From Glomus cerebriforme (Eukaryota > Glomeromycota > Glomeromycetes > Glomerales > Glomeraceae), in assembly GCA_003550305.1 (NCBI GenBank), contig QKYT01000527.1, positions 6,136-70,135 of the forward strand: a stretch of DNA of 64,000 bases. The letters run 5' to 3'. Below are positions 48,176 to 61,529 of this stretch, piece after piece; positions within the stretch are counted from its first letter, which is position 1; every line of letters begins with the position of its first letter. Both the position numbers and the translations under genes were made by a program. Below the pieces are notes generated by a model. The model was given only the letters and a program-made list of their open reading frames with translations, was not told the origin of the DNA and searched no databases.

Positions 48176-50044
48176 TTAATGTATAAGACCATTTTTTTCA
48201 TTCTTTTCATTCTTTTCGTTCTTTTCGTTCTTTTCATTCTTTTCATTCTTTTCGTTTTTTTCATTCTTTTCATTCTTTACATTTTTTTGATTATTATCAG
48301 GTATATCAGATATATGTTGAGTTTCTTTCATTTCCTTATCACCAGGCATAACCCGTCGTATCCATTCTTTAATTGATTCCTTGCAAGCACTAATCGCTTC
48401 TGTCATATTTTTTTTGAAAATATTAACATGACGATCCATATAATTAATCTTTTGATTAATTGAATTACTTGCATCTCGCATAAGATCATCATAAACCATA
48501 CTCAACATTGCCAAACGTTTAAATTTATATTTGGCCATTAATCGTTTTTCGAGATTTTCATTTGGATAGGTCACTTTTACGTCACTAATATCAATCCCTT
48601 CGTTGACTAGTCGGTCAATAAGTGCATTGAAATGATGTTGTGCTGGCTTATAATGTCCACTATTAGGATTGATTTCAATAAGTTTACCTTCTCGAACTTT
48701 AATTCCTCCAGCTGCACAAATAGCACCTCCTGCAAGAAATGATGAATGATGAAATTGACCCTTAATCTTTTGTCCTACATAGAAATTTCCATTACAATCT
48801 GTGACATAAATCCATTTTTCACGTATAGTTCCTTCAGTACTTCCACGTCGTGTAGGTCCAGTTGAAGATGGTTCTTCGTTCTCTTCTGTTTCAAGATTTA
48901 AACTTCCATGAGAACTAGGTGCGGGTGATAATGAAGGCGTAGTAGTACTGGGTATGGGTAATTTTTGTGTATTCTCGGTTGAGACTGACGGATCAGGATC
49001 AGGATCAGGAGGATTGGTATGTACTGGTTTTCCACTTTGTGCATAGATGAGAAGTCCATTCTTAAACGTCACTTCATGTTCTGTACGTTCTTTTCTTGTA
49101 AGATATTTCACTAGTTGACGGTCCAATAACTCACGTGGTCTAGCTTCCAAATCCAAATTTTTGCCTGTACCCTTATCTAACCATTCGAAAAAATTTTCTG
49201 GACTTGATGTCTTGAGCCAATAGTCATGATAAACCTGAAATAATGATGATAGGTTACAAATGATATCATAATAAACCTATTTTTTTTTAAAAAAAAAAAA
49301 ATTTAAATAAAAAATCACGAACCTTTAAATTTGATCCATAACGATGTTTCTCATCACATATTTCTAACCAGTGCTCTGTGTCCAAAATGAGCCAAAGATG
49401 ATTCTTAACAGAACTAGACCCCTTGAAAATTGTGATAATAATATAGTAAAAAGAAAAGGTCATAGATATTGAATAAACTTTCGACACCCATTAAAAAACC
49501 ACATTGATGGTCAACGCGTCAGCACGTTTCATAATAACAATAATAAAAAATAATAATAATAAAATATTTCAACAAATACTTTTGCAATACGTTCTACCAC
49601 GCACATAGCAAGTTCAAATTTTTGATTAGAGCTTGGTGGTTCATCAAGTATTTCTTTACGACGTAAATGTTCTTCCACGGCATTAAGTAATTCCTCCCAT
49701 TGAGACCAGACAGGACAAGTTTGCCCTGGTAAATGAAGACATGAACTACCGCTTTTGATAATTATGTCTCTAGAACTAGCAGATAAGATCTTCCCTTCTT
49801 CTTCCCGCGTTTTACTAATTTAAAGAATATATAAACTAGTTTCAGTTTAAAGTTGTTAATTATGTTATTTATATTTGAGGTATGATATTAATTACCGGTG
49901 GTATCGCCAAGCATTAGCTATTCTCGTTGCCGAAGCTTCTATTAAAGTTCCCATAGATTCTTCGCTTTCAACATGTTCTTCAGAACCTGTTTGTTTAGGA
50001 ACACTTAATTCTTCATTCCCTGTTTCAGCTGGTATGTTACTCAT
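48176..50044 (-). CDS. IQ-motif, IQM-like calmodulin-binding protein
   Basis: Four minus-strand exons 50044-49896, 49814-49580, 49421-49323 and 49234-48176 give 513 residues. An IQ motif ATRIANAWRYHRKTRE (about residues 40-55), split by intron 1, is a calmodulin-binding site. A globular region follows (VWSQWEELLNAVEEHL; HLWLILDTEHWLEICDEKHR; VYHDYWLKTSSPENFFEWLD). It leads to a core with KWIYVTDCNGNFYVGQKIKGQFHHSSFLAGG, trimmed here to its key words YVGQK, FHHSSFLAGGA and SGHY. That set is the signature of plant IQM proteins and their fungal relatives. A Ser/Thr/Pro-rich linker interrupts the core at about 230-300. The C-terminus is a tract of nine Lys-Asn-Glu repeats. The intron 3 donor is GTTCGT, weak but phase-correct. 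By family it may couple Ca2+/calmodulin to an unknown output; cytosolic. It diverges from MON2 with 564 bases between the start codons. Confidence 0.8.
48193..48288 (-). repeat. 9-bp tandem repeat inside CDS (KNE units)
   Basis: TTCTTTTCA/TTCTTTTCG units on the plus strand encode nine consecutive Lys-Asn-Glu triplets at the protein's C-terminus. Units differ at single positions, giving a charged, probably helical or disordered tail. Confidence 0.9.
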
Positions 50045-50608
50045 GACTTCTTTTTACATTAACAATTATGAAAAAATGGAGAAAAGGTTTGAATTTTTTG
50101 TACGACGTGTCAACGATCTAATAATCAATAATCGAGGTAACAGCCCACAACACCATATTTATTTTAATTTTTTAATAAAACTAATAGAAGTTACAACAAG
50201 TTCACATATTTATATAGATTTATATAGTAAATTTTTAAATGACAATGATTTTTTATATCTAAAATGGCTTTATAATCTTTGATTGTCAATCAAATATGCC
50301 TGCCTTCTCCCGTGTTCCATCCCACCCAGATTTATCTACAGTACTAACAGTAGTATCTTGCAATCTTTTGGTAGTTCAATGGTACTAAATTACCCCGCAG
50401 ATTACGAATTAAATTTGACAACATTGAACGATGATATGATTGGTTGGATAGATATTTGTTGAGATCATCATTTTAAATCTTTGAAACTTTTAAGTGAAAA
50501 TTCTCGTTTAGATTTGTTTGTATATTTTTTTTTAAAAAAACTTTATTTAAGGATCAGGTGGCTGTAACTTATATCGTTGACGTTGCAATTTGACAAAAAG
50601 GTTCAAAA
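50045..50608. promoter_or_regulatory. Divergent promoter region between IQM-like gene and MON2
   Basis: 564 bases separate the two start codons, which point away from each other. The region must carry both promoters. No specific motif is certain. The plus-strand open frame 49875-50282 overlaps the IQM exon antisense and is a shadow. Confidence 0.6.
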
Positions 50609-53600
50609 ATGAGCGGACTTATCGCTAGCCTAAGTGCTGAACTCTTGACGCTTTCAAATGAGTCTCGCAGGAAACACCCAGAAATTAAAGAGGTAAGTTT
50701 GCACCATCGTCTTTTATATCAAAACGATACTTAAAGTATGATCCTTATTATTTTTAGCATTTTAATCCTTCGTATAGCATAATATGTAGTTTATATATAT
50801 TACTAAGTTTTGCTGCGGACCATAGGTAATAATTACAAGATTAAAAAATATTTTCGTTTATTTATGAATATAGGCAGCCGAGAGATCCATTATAATTTTG
50901 AGGACACATAAAGAGCGACCTGGAATGGATATATCGCAAGGTAAACTCGATTTATCAGTTAATTATCTATTTATCAATATATATAATATTTTATTTATAT
51001 TACTTATATAACATTGTTCAACTTATAAGAACTTGCAAAAAACACCGATTTTCTACGTCCGTTCATTCTCGCATGTGAAACAAAGCATGTCAAATTGATA
51101 ACAATTTCTATAGGTTGCATACAAAGACTTATATCGCACCACGCGATTCCGGAGGTAAGTTCAACATAACAATACCATATCTTTATTATTCTATTTCACT
51201 TATTTAAAATGTTGTACTTTTAATTAGTCTTCTGTGAAAACCGTTCTTAAAACCCTAAATGACATTATGTCACAAGGTGTAGACATTCAACTTAAAATTC
51301 TTCAGACGGTACCGCCGTTGTTAAGTAATTATCAAACTTTACATGGTGAATTGTTGGCGGAGGTAATTCACGATTAATTTGAAAATATATATTTTTTATT
51401 ATTGATTTTAAAAAAATTATGAATCAAATAAATATATATTTGTTATTCTAGGCGTTATTAGTTTGTTTTAAACTTCAAGAATCAAAGATTGTAGTAGTAA
51501 ATAATACAGCTGCTGCAACTTTACGTCAGTTAGTAATCAATATATTTGAAAAGGTTCAAGAGGAAGACAACATCAATGATAAAGATGGTATTTTATTAAA
51601 AAAAAATTCATTTTGTTTTACTTGAGAAAAAAGTTTTATTTTTATTTTTCATACTAGGGTCAATAAAACCTACCTCTACCGTAGTTTCAGTTCATGGGGA
51701 AGGTGTAATAGCGCTTCGTCCTTGTGCAAGAGACGCATATTACCTTTTTCAAGATTTGTGTTTATTAACTAATAGTGAAAATCCTGTGTATCTTAAACTA
51801 CATAATTTGTCAAGAACATTCGGATTAGAATTAATTGAATCAATCTTAACAAATCATTATAAATTATTTAAAACGGTTTGAAATATTTATGTTTATTATT
51901 AAATTTTCGGGTGGTTTCTTTAAACTCATCAAGGAATTTATTTATTTATTTATTTAAATATAGCATCCAGAGTTTTGTGCTCTACTAAGAGAACGTGTGT
52001 GTCCATTAATTATCAAAAATTTCTCCGATAAATCCGATTTTCCCACCATTATGAGATTAATGAGAGTGATTCACATTTTATTGGGACAGTTCAGTGAAAT
52101 TCTGGTAAATTTTATTTATTCATTATTAGATTTACTTTTTCCTAAAGTTTATGGAGAGATAGAGTAATTGAATTTTATTGTTGAATTATGCTTTTAAGAG
52201 TTATTGTTACTCTTTTATTATATTCTGGTGATTAACCCACGAAATTAGGTGATGGAATGCGAAATATTCTTAAATATGTTTATCAAAATTCTCGAACCTG
52301 ATAATCCATTATGGCAACGTGTTATATCAATGGAAATATTTCGTAGTATATGCAATGATGAAGCACTTTTGCGTAATATTTATCGTTTGTATGACAAACA
52401 AGGTCATTCAACAAATGTATTTCGTGAAATGATTAACGCCTTTGGGAAATTGGCAGCTGAAAAACCACAATTGTTGGGTGTCGGAAGTCATTCATTAATT
52501 GGACATTTACATCAAGGGAGGGAAAGTTTAGAAATATCCGGAATGGCTGGTGTAATGGGAGGTGCAGGACAAATTGATGTACCTGGATTATCAACTTTAA
52601 CTTCAATAATGAAAGTCAAATGGTATGTACATTTTAATATAAAGTTTAATGATATCATATTGATCATATTTTAAAATATTTTGATGATTCATTCTTTTTG
52701 AAGTGTCGATCAATTGGATAAAGCTGATCCACCCCCAATTCCGGAAACATACATATACTATCTTGCTCTTATCTGTCTCGATTCAGTTGCTGATGGTTTA
52801 CATAGGTTTGTTTTGAATACTTTTTCTGGATTAATTCAGAAGCAACAAGTAGAGAAAGCACGTGAACATCAAAATATAAATTCTCCTCCACAATCACCTC
52901 TATCCCCTACATACACACAATCTACTATTTTTGGTATTACTACATTGCAACAATTAGAATCACATCCACTATATAAAGACATTCTGATTGTTACGGATAT
53001 GGCTAATACTGCCTGGCCAGGATTGCTTGCAGCACAATCATTCTTTCTTACAGCTAGTCTTGATGAAGAATTATTCCAAGGAGTTTTAAGAGCTTACCAA
53101 AATTTTACAATTGTATGTGGCGTACTTCAATTGACCACACCTCGTGATGCTTTTTTGACAAGTTTATGTAAAGGAGCCGTTCCTCCTAGCGTAATTGCTG
53201 CTTCGTTGGCAGAAAGTAAAGCGGTTCATAGTGGAGGTAGTTCAAGTAGTACAGGAAGTGAAGGCACGCAAGGTGTTACATTATCTGATGGAAATCTATC
53301 TTGTTTAAAAATATTGTTAAATATAGCACAGTATCTTGGAGGAGTTTTGGGTGATTCTTGGTATTTGGTGTTGGAAACTCTTCAATTGGCAGATTTTATA
53401 CTTTTTCCTAAACATGCAAGAGGTGGTTCAAGAGGTTCACGTAGAATAGGATTGCAACAATCTAATTCTGTAACTTCGTTACCCACTGCAGGAAGTTCAT
53501 CATCTAATCCACCAAGCATAAAAAGAACTTATTCATCTGGTAAAGGAAATATTCCTCCTCCATCACCGAGTAATCAAACGAACATAACTGGTCAGCAAAC

Positions 53601-56600
53601 AGCAATTGATAATGATTTAAATATTTTGTTAATACAAATTAGGAAATTATTTGAAAATTGTAAGTATCTTGATGATGATGCTTTACAGGCTTTCACAAGA
53701 GCATTATGTAAGTTAAATGCCTATACAAGTGGTATTCCATTGGATAATGAAAATTCAATATCAGGACAAGATAACGTACCTATGGAGGGCAAGGTAACTA
53801 AATCTACGCCGTTGAGTGCAATGAGAGGGAATGTAAGAATGAATTTTTTTTTTCTTGAAATTTCTATCGATAACTAGATGAATAAAATAGACTATAATGG
53901 TTTTACATATCTTTTTTATATTTATATTCCTTGTAGAAATCGGATGAAAAATCTTTTGCTATCAACAAACTTCAATTGGTTGCATTAATTAACATGCCTC
54001 GATTGATAGTACGTGAACCTTCTCTAATATGGGATTTAATAATATCTCATCTCATTAAAACTGCGAATTACGTATCCACTCCAACAACAATTCGTATGCA
54101 GGCTTGTGAGACTATTGCAGATATTGTCATTCAAGCAATGAGTTATGCAAGCTCTGAACATATAGAAATTGACGAAAGAATACAAATGCAATTGCTCGTT
54201 TCACTTAGTCAATTAGTAAATAATCCGGAAAAAAATTTTCAGGACATTAGCAAAGTCCGAAGAATGGGTCTTGAAACGTTAAATAAATTGTTACAAACAT
54301 CAGGTCATTCATTTACTTATGGTTGGAGTATGATATTTGACATGATAAGAAGTGTATGCGTTATATCTTTTACTAATGAATCTAGTGAAGATGAAGTGGA
54401 TACAGCGAGTGTTGAAAGTATAAGTGTGATTGATACACAATCTTTTGGTGTTTCAAATACAAAAACTTCTGGTTTAGTGCGAGTAGCATTTCCCTGTTTA
54501 CAACTTATATGTACGGATTTCTTGTCATTATTATCACCAGAATGTTTGAAACAATGTATCAATACATTGGGCGCATTTGGTTTACAAATGGATGATTTGA
54601 ATATTAGTTTGACCGCAACCGGTTTATTATGGAATGTCTCGGATTTTATTCAAATTAAAAGAGCAGAATTAGAAAAGAATGTTCAGGAAAACGTTGAGCA
54701 AGAACATGAAAATACTAAAAAAGATATTACTATCGAACAAGAGATTGAACAATTTATTCAAGGTGAATTGAAACCGCAAACTATGAACGCTCTATGGATG
54801 TTATTATTATTACAACTTTCAAAGATATGCTCTGATACTAGGCCTGAAGTAAGAAATGGAGCAAATCAAACTTTATTTCGTACAATCGATATGAATGGTG
54901 CTGTATTAAAAACCCAAACTTGGCATACTTGCGTTTGGAAAGTATTGTTTCCTTTATTAGATTCCGTGAAACTTGCCTCAGAAAGAGCAGTTAAAGCAAT
55001 GCAGCAACAACAATTGAATGAAAGCGCCGAAAAAATTTCTTCTCCACAAAAAAAGGAATTCATGGTCCATCATTCTAGAGATACTGTGGATAAACAATGG
55101 GATGAAACGAAAGTTATAGTATTGACTGGAATATCAGGAATTTTTAAAAATTTTATACACATGTTAGTAAACTTGGACGATTTTGAACAAGCATGGGGAT
55201 TGTTATTGTCACATTTGCAAGATTCTTGTTTAAATTCGAGTCATGAAGTTGCTATTGCTTCAATAAAATCTTTAAATACAATAATTCAATTCTCAGATGA
55301 TGTTTATTCAAAAGAATTTAAAGAAAAGGTCTTATCATTTTGGCAAACTGCTTGGATTATCTGGGAGAGAATTGGGTTGGGTATGATTACAATATCGGAT
55401 ATTAGTCTTCCGACTGATAATAATAGTTCTCCAGTTGAAATATCAAGTATCGAGCTAACACAATTTACTCAAGATACTTTAACTGCTTACATTGTGACTT
55501 TTGGTGATCTTTATTCTGTTATTCACTCCAAATTTCAACTAGATGAAATAAGAAGATTACTAAAAATAATCAAAGGAATATTAACATATTCCAAAAGTCC
55601 TTCTTATAGACCAGACTATGACTATCTTACCCCATTACAAGAATCGGTATTTGATATTCTTTCTAGAATTGATTTGAGCGTTTCTGGTGCTCCTGCTACA
55701 GTTTTATGTGAATTCGCAGATTATATAGCCTTAGCTTTTATGAAAAAACAAGAAGACGAAGAAATTGCTAAGAAGCAAAAATCTAAGGGTGGCCATATCG
55801 GCTTACAGAAATCTATCAACTCATCTAAAAGAGAAAATGTTACTTCAAATAAATCATATTCGACAGTCACTTATATTGTTTTTTCAAAAATATCTATGCG
55901 TAAAGCAAAAGAAATGTTCAACAAGTTTGTTAATGATCAAGGAGTATATTCTGAGGGAGCTTTCGCAAGAATTATAAAGGTAATATATAATGTATATTTA
56001 TTCGAAAGTAAATTCGAACATTTTTCTGTTAAAATTTTCTGTAAATATTTTTTTGATTAGTGAAAATATATACATTATATTTTAAATTTTTCTTTACTTC
56101 GTTGACGAAATACTCTAGTCGTATGGAGTACCTATGAAGTTGAAATATGATTGCCCTCCATCAGGAAAACATGTCGAAGATACCGAACTTTGGAAAATTG
56201 CAACAATAGCTTTATTAGAAATCGTAAAAGATGGATTGATTGCACTTGAAAATTTTGGTGATGGTAAAGGTCAATTTTTTTGTCTGATGATTCATTTCTT
56301 TTTAATTTCTCACAAGTTCACAAATTGAATATATTTTTTCTTTTAGCAATTTCAGATGAATGTTTTGTTAATATATGGAAACAATTGGTGGACGTTCTTC
56401 ATGGTGCACTTATTTCTAACAGGTAAAGTATTTTTATTGTTTTAGTCTTTTAGTAAATTTTATTTAAAAAAAAAAAATTTTTTTTTTCCATCAGTAAACC
56501 TCCAACATCTATCAAGATTGATCAGCAAGATATTGACGAAGAATTCGATATGAATTTCTTATCCCGACTACAGTCAGATGTAATGATTCATATGGGTCGT

Positions 56601-57452
56601 CCTCGTGTGCCACAAAGTCTTATAAGGGATTTAGTAAAAACTATTCAAGAAGGATCACAATTATATTCATCTGATGTGAAGAGACAAGAAGTTATGAATG
56701 GTTATTTAAACAAACCTTTACCAATACCAAATGGATCACCATCCAGTACCAAAAAATCTATAGAAAAATTGTCTGAAAAAGTGGAAGGTGCAACCGCAAA
56801 AATCGTACCTGTAGCCAGAGAACGATTCGCGTATGCTTGTTTACAGTGTTTATTTGATTTATGTTCGGATGACCAAAACGGTGAACAAGAAATAAAACAA
56901 AGAATAGCAGAAGTTGCTGCTCCTATTTTATTGGAACGATGCGCTTCGGTAATCCGTAATTTTACAGCGGATCAACCTTTACTCGGGAAAGTACCATTTT
57001 CAAGGTCAGTTTAACCACATATTTGGTGGTGTTGAAATGTAGTAAAACATTATTAGAAATGTATAAGGCGAATTTAATAAATAGTACATGATTTACAAAC
57101 ATTAGCCTTTCTTCCAGGGTACGAAACGACGAAATCCTATTAATTTTGCAACAACTAATAAAATTGAAATTTCGCCGAAACATATTAGACGTTAACAAGG
57201 AAGAAGTTAAACCTAGTAAGTTTTTTTTTTTTTACAATTAGCAATTGTGTTTATTTGTATTTTTAATAAATGGAATTTTATTTATAAATTTAATTAGATT
57301 CGTTGAAAAAACAAGTTTTATCTGGGTCTATTGCACATCTATTTTATTTATATCCTATTGTTTGTGAAGCAATTAATTTACCAGATGAAACTATTAGGGC
57401 TTTACTAAAGGAATGTTTAAGAAAAGTTGGCGAAGAATTGGGTGTTTGTTAA
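50609..57452 (+). CDS. MON2: MON2 homologue (Arf-GEF-like endosome-Golgi trafficking scaffold)
   Basis: Fifteen exons: 50609-50692, 50874-50940, 51030-51154, 51228-51362, 51452-51587, 51658-51875, 51964-52104, 52249-52622, 52704-53832, 53937-55979, 56119-56263, 56347-56422, 56495-57004, 57118-57215, 57298-57452. Every junction is in phase, giving 1811 residues, near the length of human and yeast Mon2. The N-terminus (ELLTLSNESRRKHPEIKEAAE) is the DCB region, followed by HUS-like alpha-helical repeats (FLRPFILACETKHVKLI, ALRPCARDAYYLFQDLCLL) and long HEAT-like helices. As in Mon2, there is no Sec7 catalytic domain although the flanking regions resemble large Arf-GEFs. In yeast Mon2 works with Dop1 and the flippase Neo1 at the trans-Golgi/endosome. 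Two Ser-rich low-complexity linkers (about 540-560 and 650-720) are probably disordered. Confidence 0.95.
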
Positions 57453-58166
57453 ATATAATCATAATGTTAATTTATAATAATAACTTATTGTTAAATTTTT
57501 TGGACTTTTTATAATAAATAAATTAATTTTTTTAATTTTATGATTATCTTATTTAATAAGCATTAATGGTGATAAAATTCAATAAATTGTTCGTCATAAA
57601 AACGTCAGTCATATCTTGTCAGACCTTACGTAATGGGTTCACCAATGCAACATAGAAGCGAAGATGTTAGATATCTTTAACGAATAAAAGATTGAAGAGA
57701 GCATTAAAATTTTGAAAACTAATTCTAAATAATATAAGCGAGAGATTTTTATCTTTGATTTATTTTAATTTATAAAATAATTTTAAAATTTTAAAACGTA
57801 TTACCGAAAGACTATAAACTAATACAAGTTTCACGATCACACATTAAACGCATATTGCCTTTAATCCAAAATTTGGCGTCAATATAAATTCATTTATGGG
57901 ATTAAATATCATTATACTGCATGGATGAAATTTCCAATTCTGGTAAAATCTTCGTGATACGTTACAGATATGCCTAAATCTAACACGGAGTGCCATCTCT
58001 TTACTCTATCATGTGATACAAATTATAACTCTGTATAAAGACTATCAAATGTCATCATTATAGGCATTTTTTTTTGTATTCACATTTTTGCTCGCCACCA
58101 AAAAAAAAACGAAGCCTACATCTTTATCGAATTAGAAAATACTAAAACTCTGGAAGTAGTAAAGAA
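57453..58166. other. Intergenic between MON2 and the FHA-RING gene
   Basis: 3' flank of MON2 and promoter of the next gene; AT-rich, no extra gene, RNA or repeat recognised. Confidence 0.6.
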
Positions 58167-59905
58167 ATGTCACCGCAACCACAACAAGATCAGCCGCCGG
58201 CTATTCGTATAGTACCCCATATAGAGGGACCTCGCTCCCTACATTTTGACATCATCGAGCGAGAAGTTCCCGAAGGAGTTAATATAAAAATTGGACGTTT
58301 TACAGATAAAGCTAATGTTCCTAACAGAGTTACTTTTAAAAGTAAAGTTGTGTCTAGAGGACATGCAGAAATTTGGAGTGAAGGCGGAAAGGTACATAAA
58401 GAAACTTTTATTATTATACTGGGAGAAGTTAAATTAGTTAGGATAATCGGTTGAATACTCAATGCATTAATGGATTTGAATTATGGATAGCAATATAATA
58501 CTGGCTTTTTTCTTTTATTAACAATTTTCACCTAATTTTTATTTTTTTATTTATTTTTTTATTTTTGATAGTTTTTAATTAGAGATACAAAATCGTCATC
58601 TGGCACATTCCTTAACCATAATAGATTATCTCCCCCAGGAGCTGAAAGCAAACCATTTCCATTAAAAGATGGTGATATTGTTCAACTTGGAGTTGATTAT
58701 CAAGGAGGAACAGAAGGTGAGTTAAGTGAATTAAGTGATGTTTTAGCATATAAAATTACTTTTTAATTTACTTACATTCTTTACATTTTAATAGAAATTT
58801 ATCGATGTGTAAAAATGCGTATAGAATTAAATCGTTCATGGCAAAGACAAGTTAATCCATTCAAGTAAGTTTAATAATATTTAAAAATATCTCTCTTATT
58901 CTTAATTATTTTATAATAATAATGTTTTATTTTTTTAGTCTTAATGCTTTGAAAAGTTTAAAACAATTGACAAATCCAGACACTTTTAAACAACAAACGA
59001 CGGATTGCTGTATTTGTTTATGTGGAATTGGTCCTTGTCAAGCATTATTCCTTGCACCTTGCTCTCATGTTTTTCATTATAAATGTATACGACCACTTTT
59101 AATTAATACTCATCCTGGTCTTTCGTGTCCTCTTTGTCGGAGTTATGCAGATTTAGAAGCGCCTATTGATAATAACATTGATTGGGAACAATTACTTGCT
59201 GAACAGGAAGAAGCTGAGAGACAAAAAAATAACGAAGAAAAAAAAAAAAGTGGTACGAATGAACAGGACACTCAAGAACAAAATACCGGAAGCGAAATAA
59301 CCTCTTATAATATACATCCTACATCAAATACGTCAAATACGATAGAAACTTTAAACATAGATAAGGTTTTACCTCCTCCCCCACATACTGGTCATCTGTT
59401 GTCACAAGAAATTAATGAACGACTCAATTCAATTAGTCGTTCAGCTTCTACTTTCGAAATGTCCGCTCCATCATCATCATCTGCCGTTCCTATACCTTCA
59501 AGAAACCGAAAAACATCAACTTCTTCAGATGAAGGGGATGATCAAAGTTATATGTTAGGCCGCACATTACCATCGAGTCCTCCGATTCAAACAACTTTTC
59601 TTGATGAAAACATTGATAGTGGATCATCATCACCGTCAAATCAGCCCAGACTTGATGAAATTGCTGAAGAGGATGAAGGCACACCTTCAACAAATCCTTC
59701 CGGACAAACCCAAAATAACGGCACATCATCATTGCACGAGTCTAGTAGTTCTTCAGCAAGTGCAAGTGATAACGATGATGATGTAGTACCAATAGGATTA
59801 TTAATAATGTCTGATGCAAGTAAACAGACAAGTAATTCGCGGGGGAAAGGAAAAGGCGTTGTACGAATAGGAATCGATGGAAATGAGAGAGAGAATGTAT
59901 CATGA
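58167..59905 (+). CDS. dma1: FHA-RING E3 ubiquitin ligase, Dma1/CHFR-like
   Basis: Four exons 58167-58391, 58572-58716, 58795-58864 and 58939-59905 give 468 residues. The FHA domain (about 30-140) shows KIGRF at 41-45, SRGHAEIW at 63-70 and SSSGTFLN at 83-90, the phosphothreonine-binding set. The RING-H2 domain has Cys170, Cys173, Cys188, His190, His193, Cys196, Cys210 and Cys213. FHA followed by RING in one small protein is the Dma1/Dma2/CHFR/RNF8 layout. Yeast and fission-yeast members ubiquitinate mitotic exit and septin-linked targets in the spindle and cytokinesis checkpoint. The last 230 residues are Ser/Thr/Asp/Glu-rich and probably disordered. One intron interrupts the FHA domain, and another falls just before the RING. 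Confidence 0.93.
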
Positions 59906-61529
59906 AGGTGATAGATATGGAATAAAAACCGATCACAAATAATAATCATTAGTTTTGGACTTTATTTATATGCGATTTTCGCGACATATTTTTGTTGTAA
60001 GTTTATTTTCGTTTTTGACAATTTTTTGTATGATAAAATGAGTCTTAAATTTTTATAATCCCCTCCATGAATTGAATAACCAAAATAACGACATTTTTAG
60101 CTATTAATTTTATGTATTTTGGATGGTAAAATGATCCTTCAATGTCAGACAAACTTGATATGCACTAGGCTATATTCCTAATGAAGGGTTTACAATTTGT
60201 ATAGGTTATTTGTTGTTTAATTGTATTAGTTTTTTTCTAACTCAATTTTGTAATTTTTTTTTTTCTTGCTTTATCTCTTAGAAAAAACTTTTACAAAAAA
60301 TGATTTTTAGTTTTCCTTCCTTTTTATAACTCCTTTTTTTGTAACAGAATATAAATATGTATTTTTTTTTTTTTTTTTTTTTCGAAAAAAAAATTTTAGT
60401 TTTAAGTCGGTTGATGATTTAAATTATTTATTTACTAGTAAAACTATATCATTTTTTTTCTACATATATAAAAATATTTGTATTTTTTAATCAATCAGCT
60501 AGTCATTTCTTATACAAATGATTGATTAAATTTTTTTTTTTTAAAAAAAAAACAATTATAATTTTATAGAGCATCTGATTTGGGTATCACTTTAATGATG
60601 TAATTTGTGTAAATCTTTTAACGTTTTGAAGTGGTATGATTATCATGATTGTGAGAATCATTTTTTAATTTAGGTTTAGAATTTTCTATGATAATGATGA
60701 TAATTTTAATTTTCGCATTAGCTGTTAGTAAATCCATAAACAGTTTAAATTCACTCGGAATTTTAATTTATTCTCCTAAAATGTAAAGTATTTGTCACCA
60801 GGGTGATAAATATTTAGTATAAGGACCAATCATGTGATATTCTTCTATATGAGCATCCCGGATAATGATGCAATCTTCTCATATACTAATTAAATCTAGT
60901 ATTGAAATTATTGATAAACAAATATTATGTAAGTGAACTAATAATAATGGTGATTTGTGTTTAAAAGTAGATCATTTATGCAAGAAATATTTATTACAAA
61001 TATCGCTTAATTGATATTAACGTTATATGATTGTATAAAAAATTGTAAACATGTCATATGACTTGTTATTCAAATTACCAATAATATTATGCTGCAGACA
61101 GAAATTATGGAAGTAAGGAGTAATAATGTTGATCTTATTTTATTTATTAATTATTTGATAAAATTCATACAGAATAATTGGAGTAACAGATCCCAAAGTA
61201 TAAATTAAATAAGAATTCAATCTAATTTTTTTGATTTAACTTTAAACTTTTAATTTTTTAAAAATAAATTAATAAATTGAATTACTTTTTTCAATTACTT
61301 TTTCAGGATTATTGGCAATAATAAAGATTAGCTAATTCTTTAATTAGTAAATGAATTTTATATGATCTGATCTTATTTATTTAATTTGCAATTCAGAAGA
61401 AAGGAAAGATTTTCATTGATTTTTACTAATAATTTTTTTTTTTTGAAGATAAGCAAACAAGTTAAAATTTATTGAGTATGAAATTGTACAAAGTACAAAT
61501 TGATAACTACCCAAAAGCTACTTTAATTA

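Noticed and set aside
49875..50282. 135-codon plus-strand frame
   Set aside because: Its 5' half is antisense to IQM-like exon 1, which has clear coding features on the minus strand.
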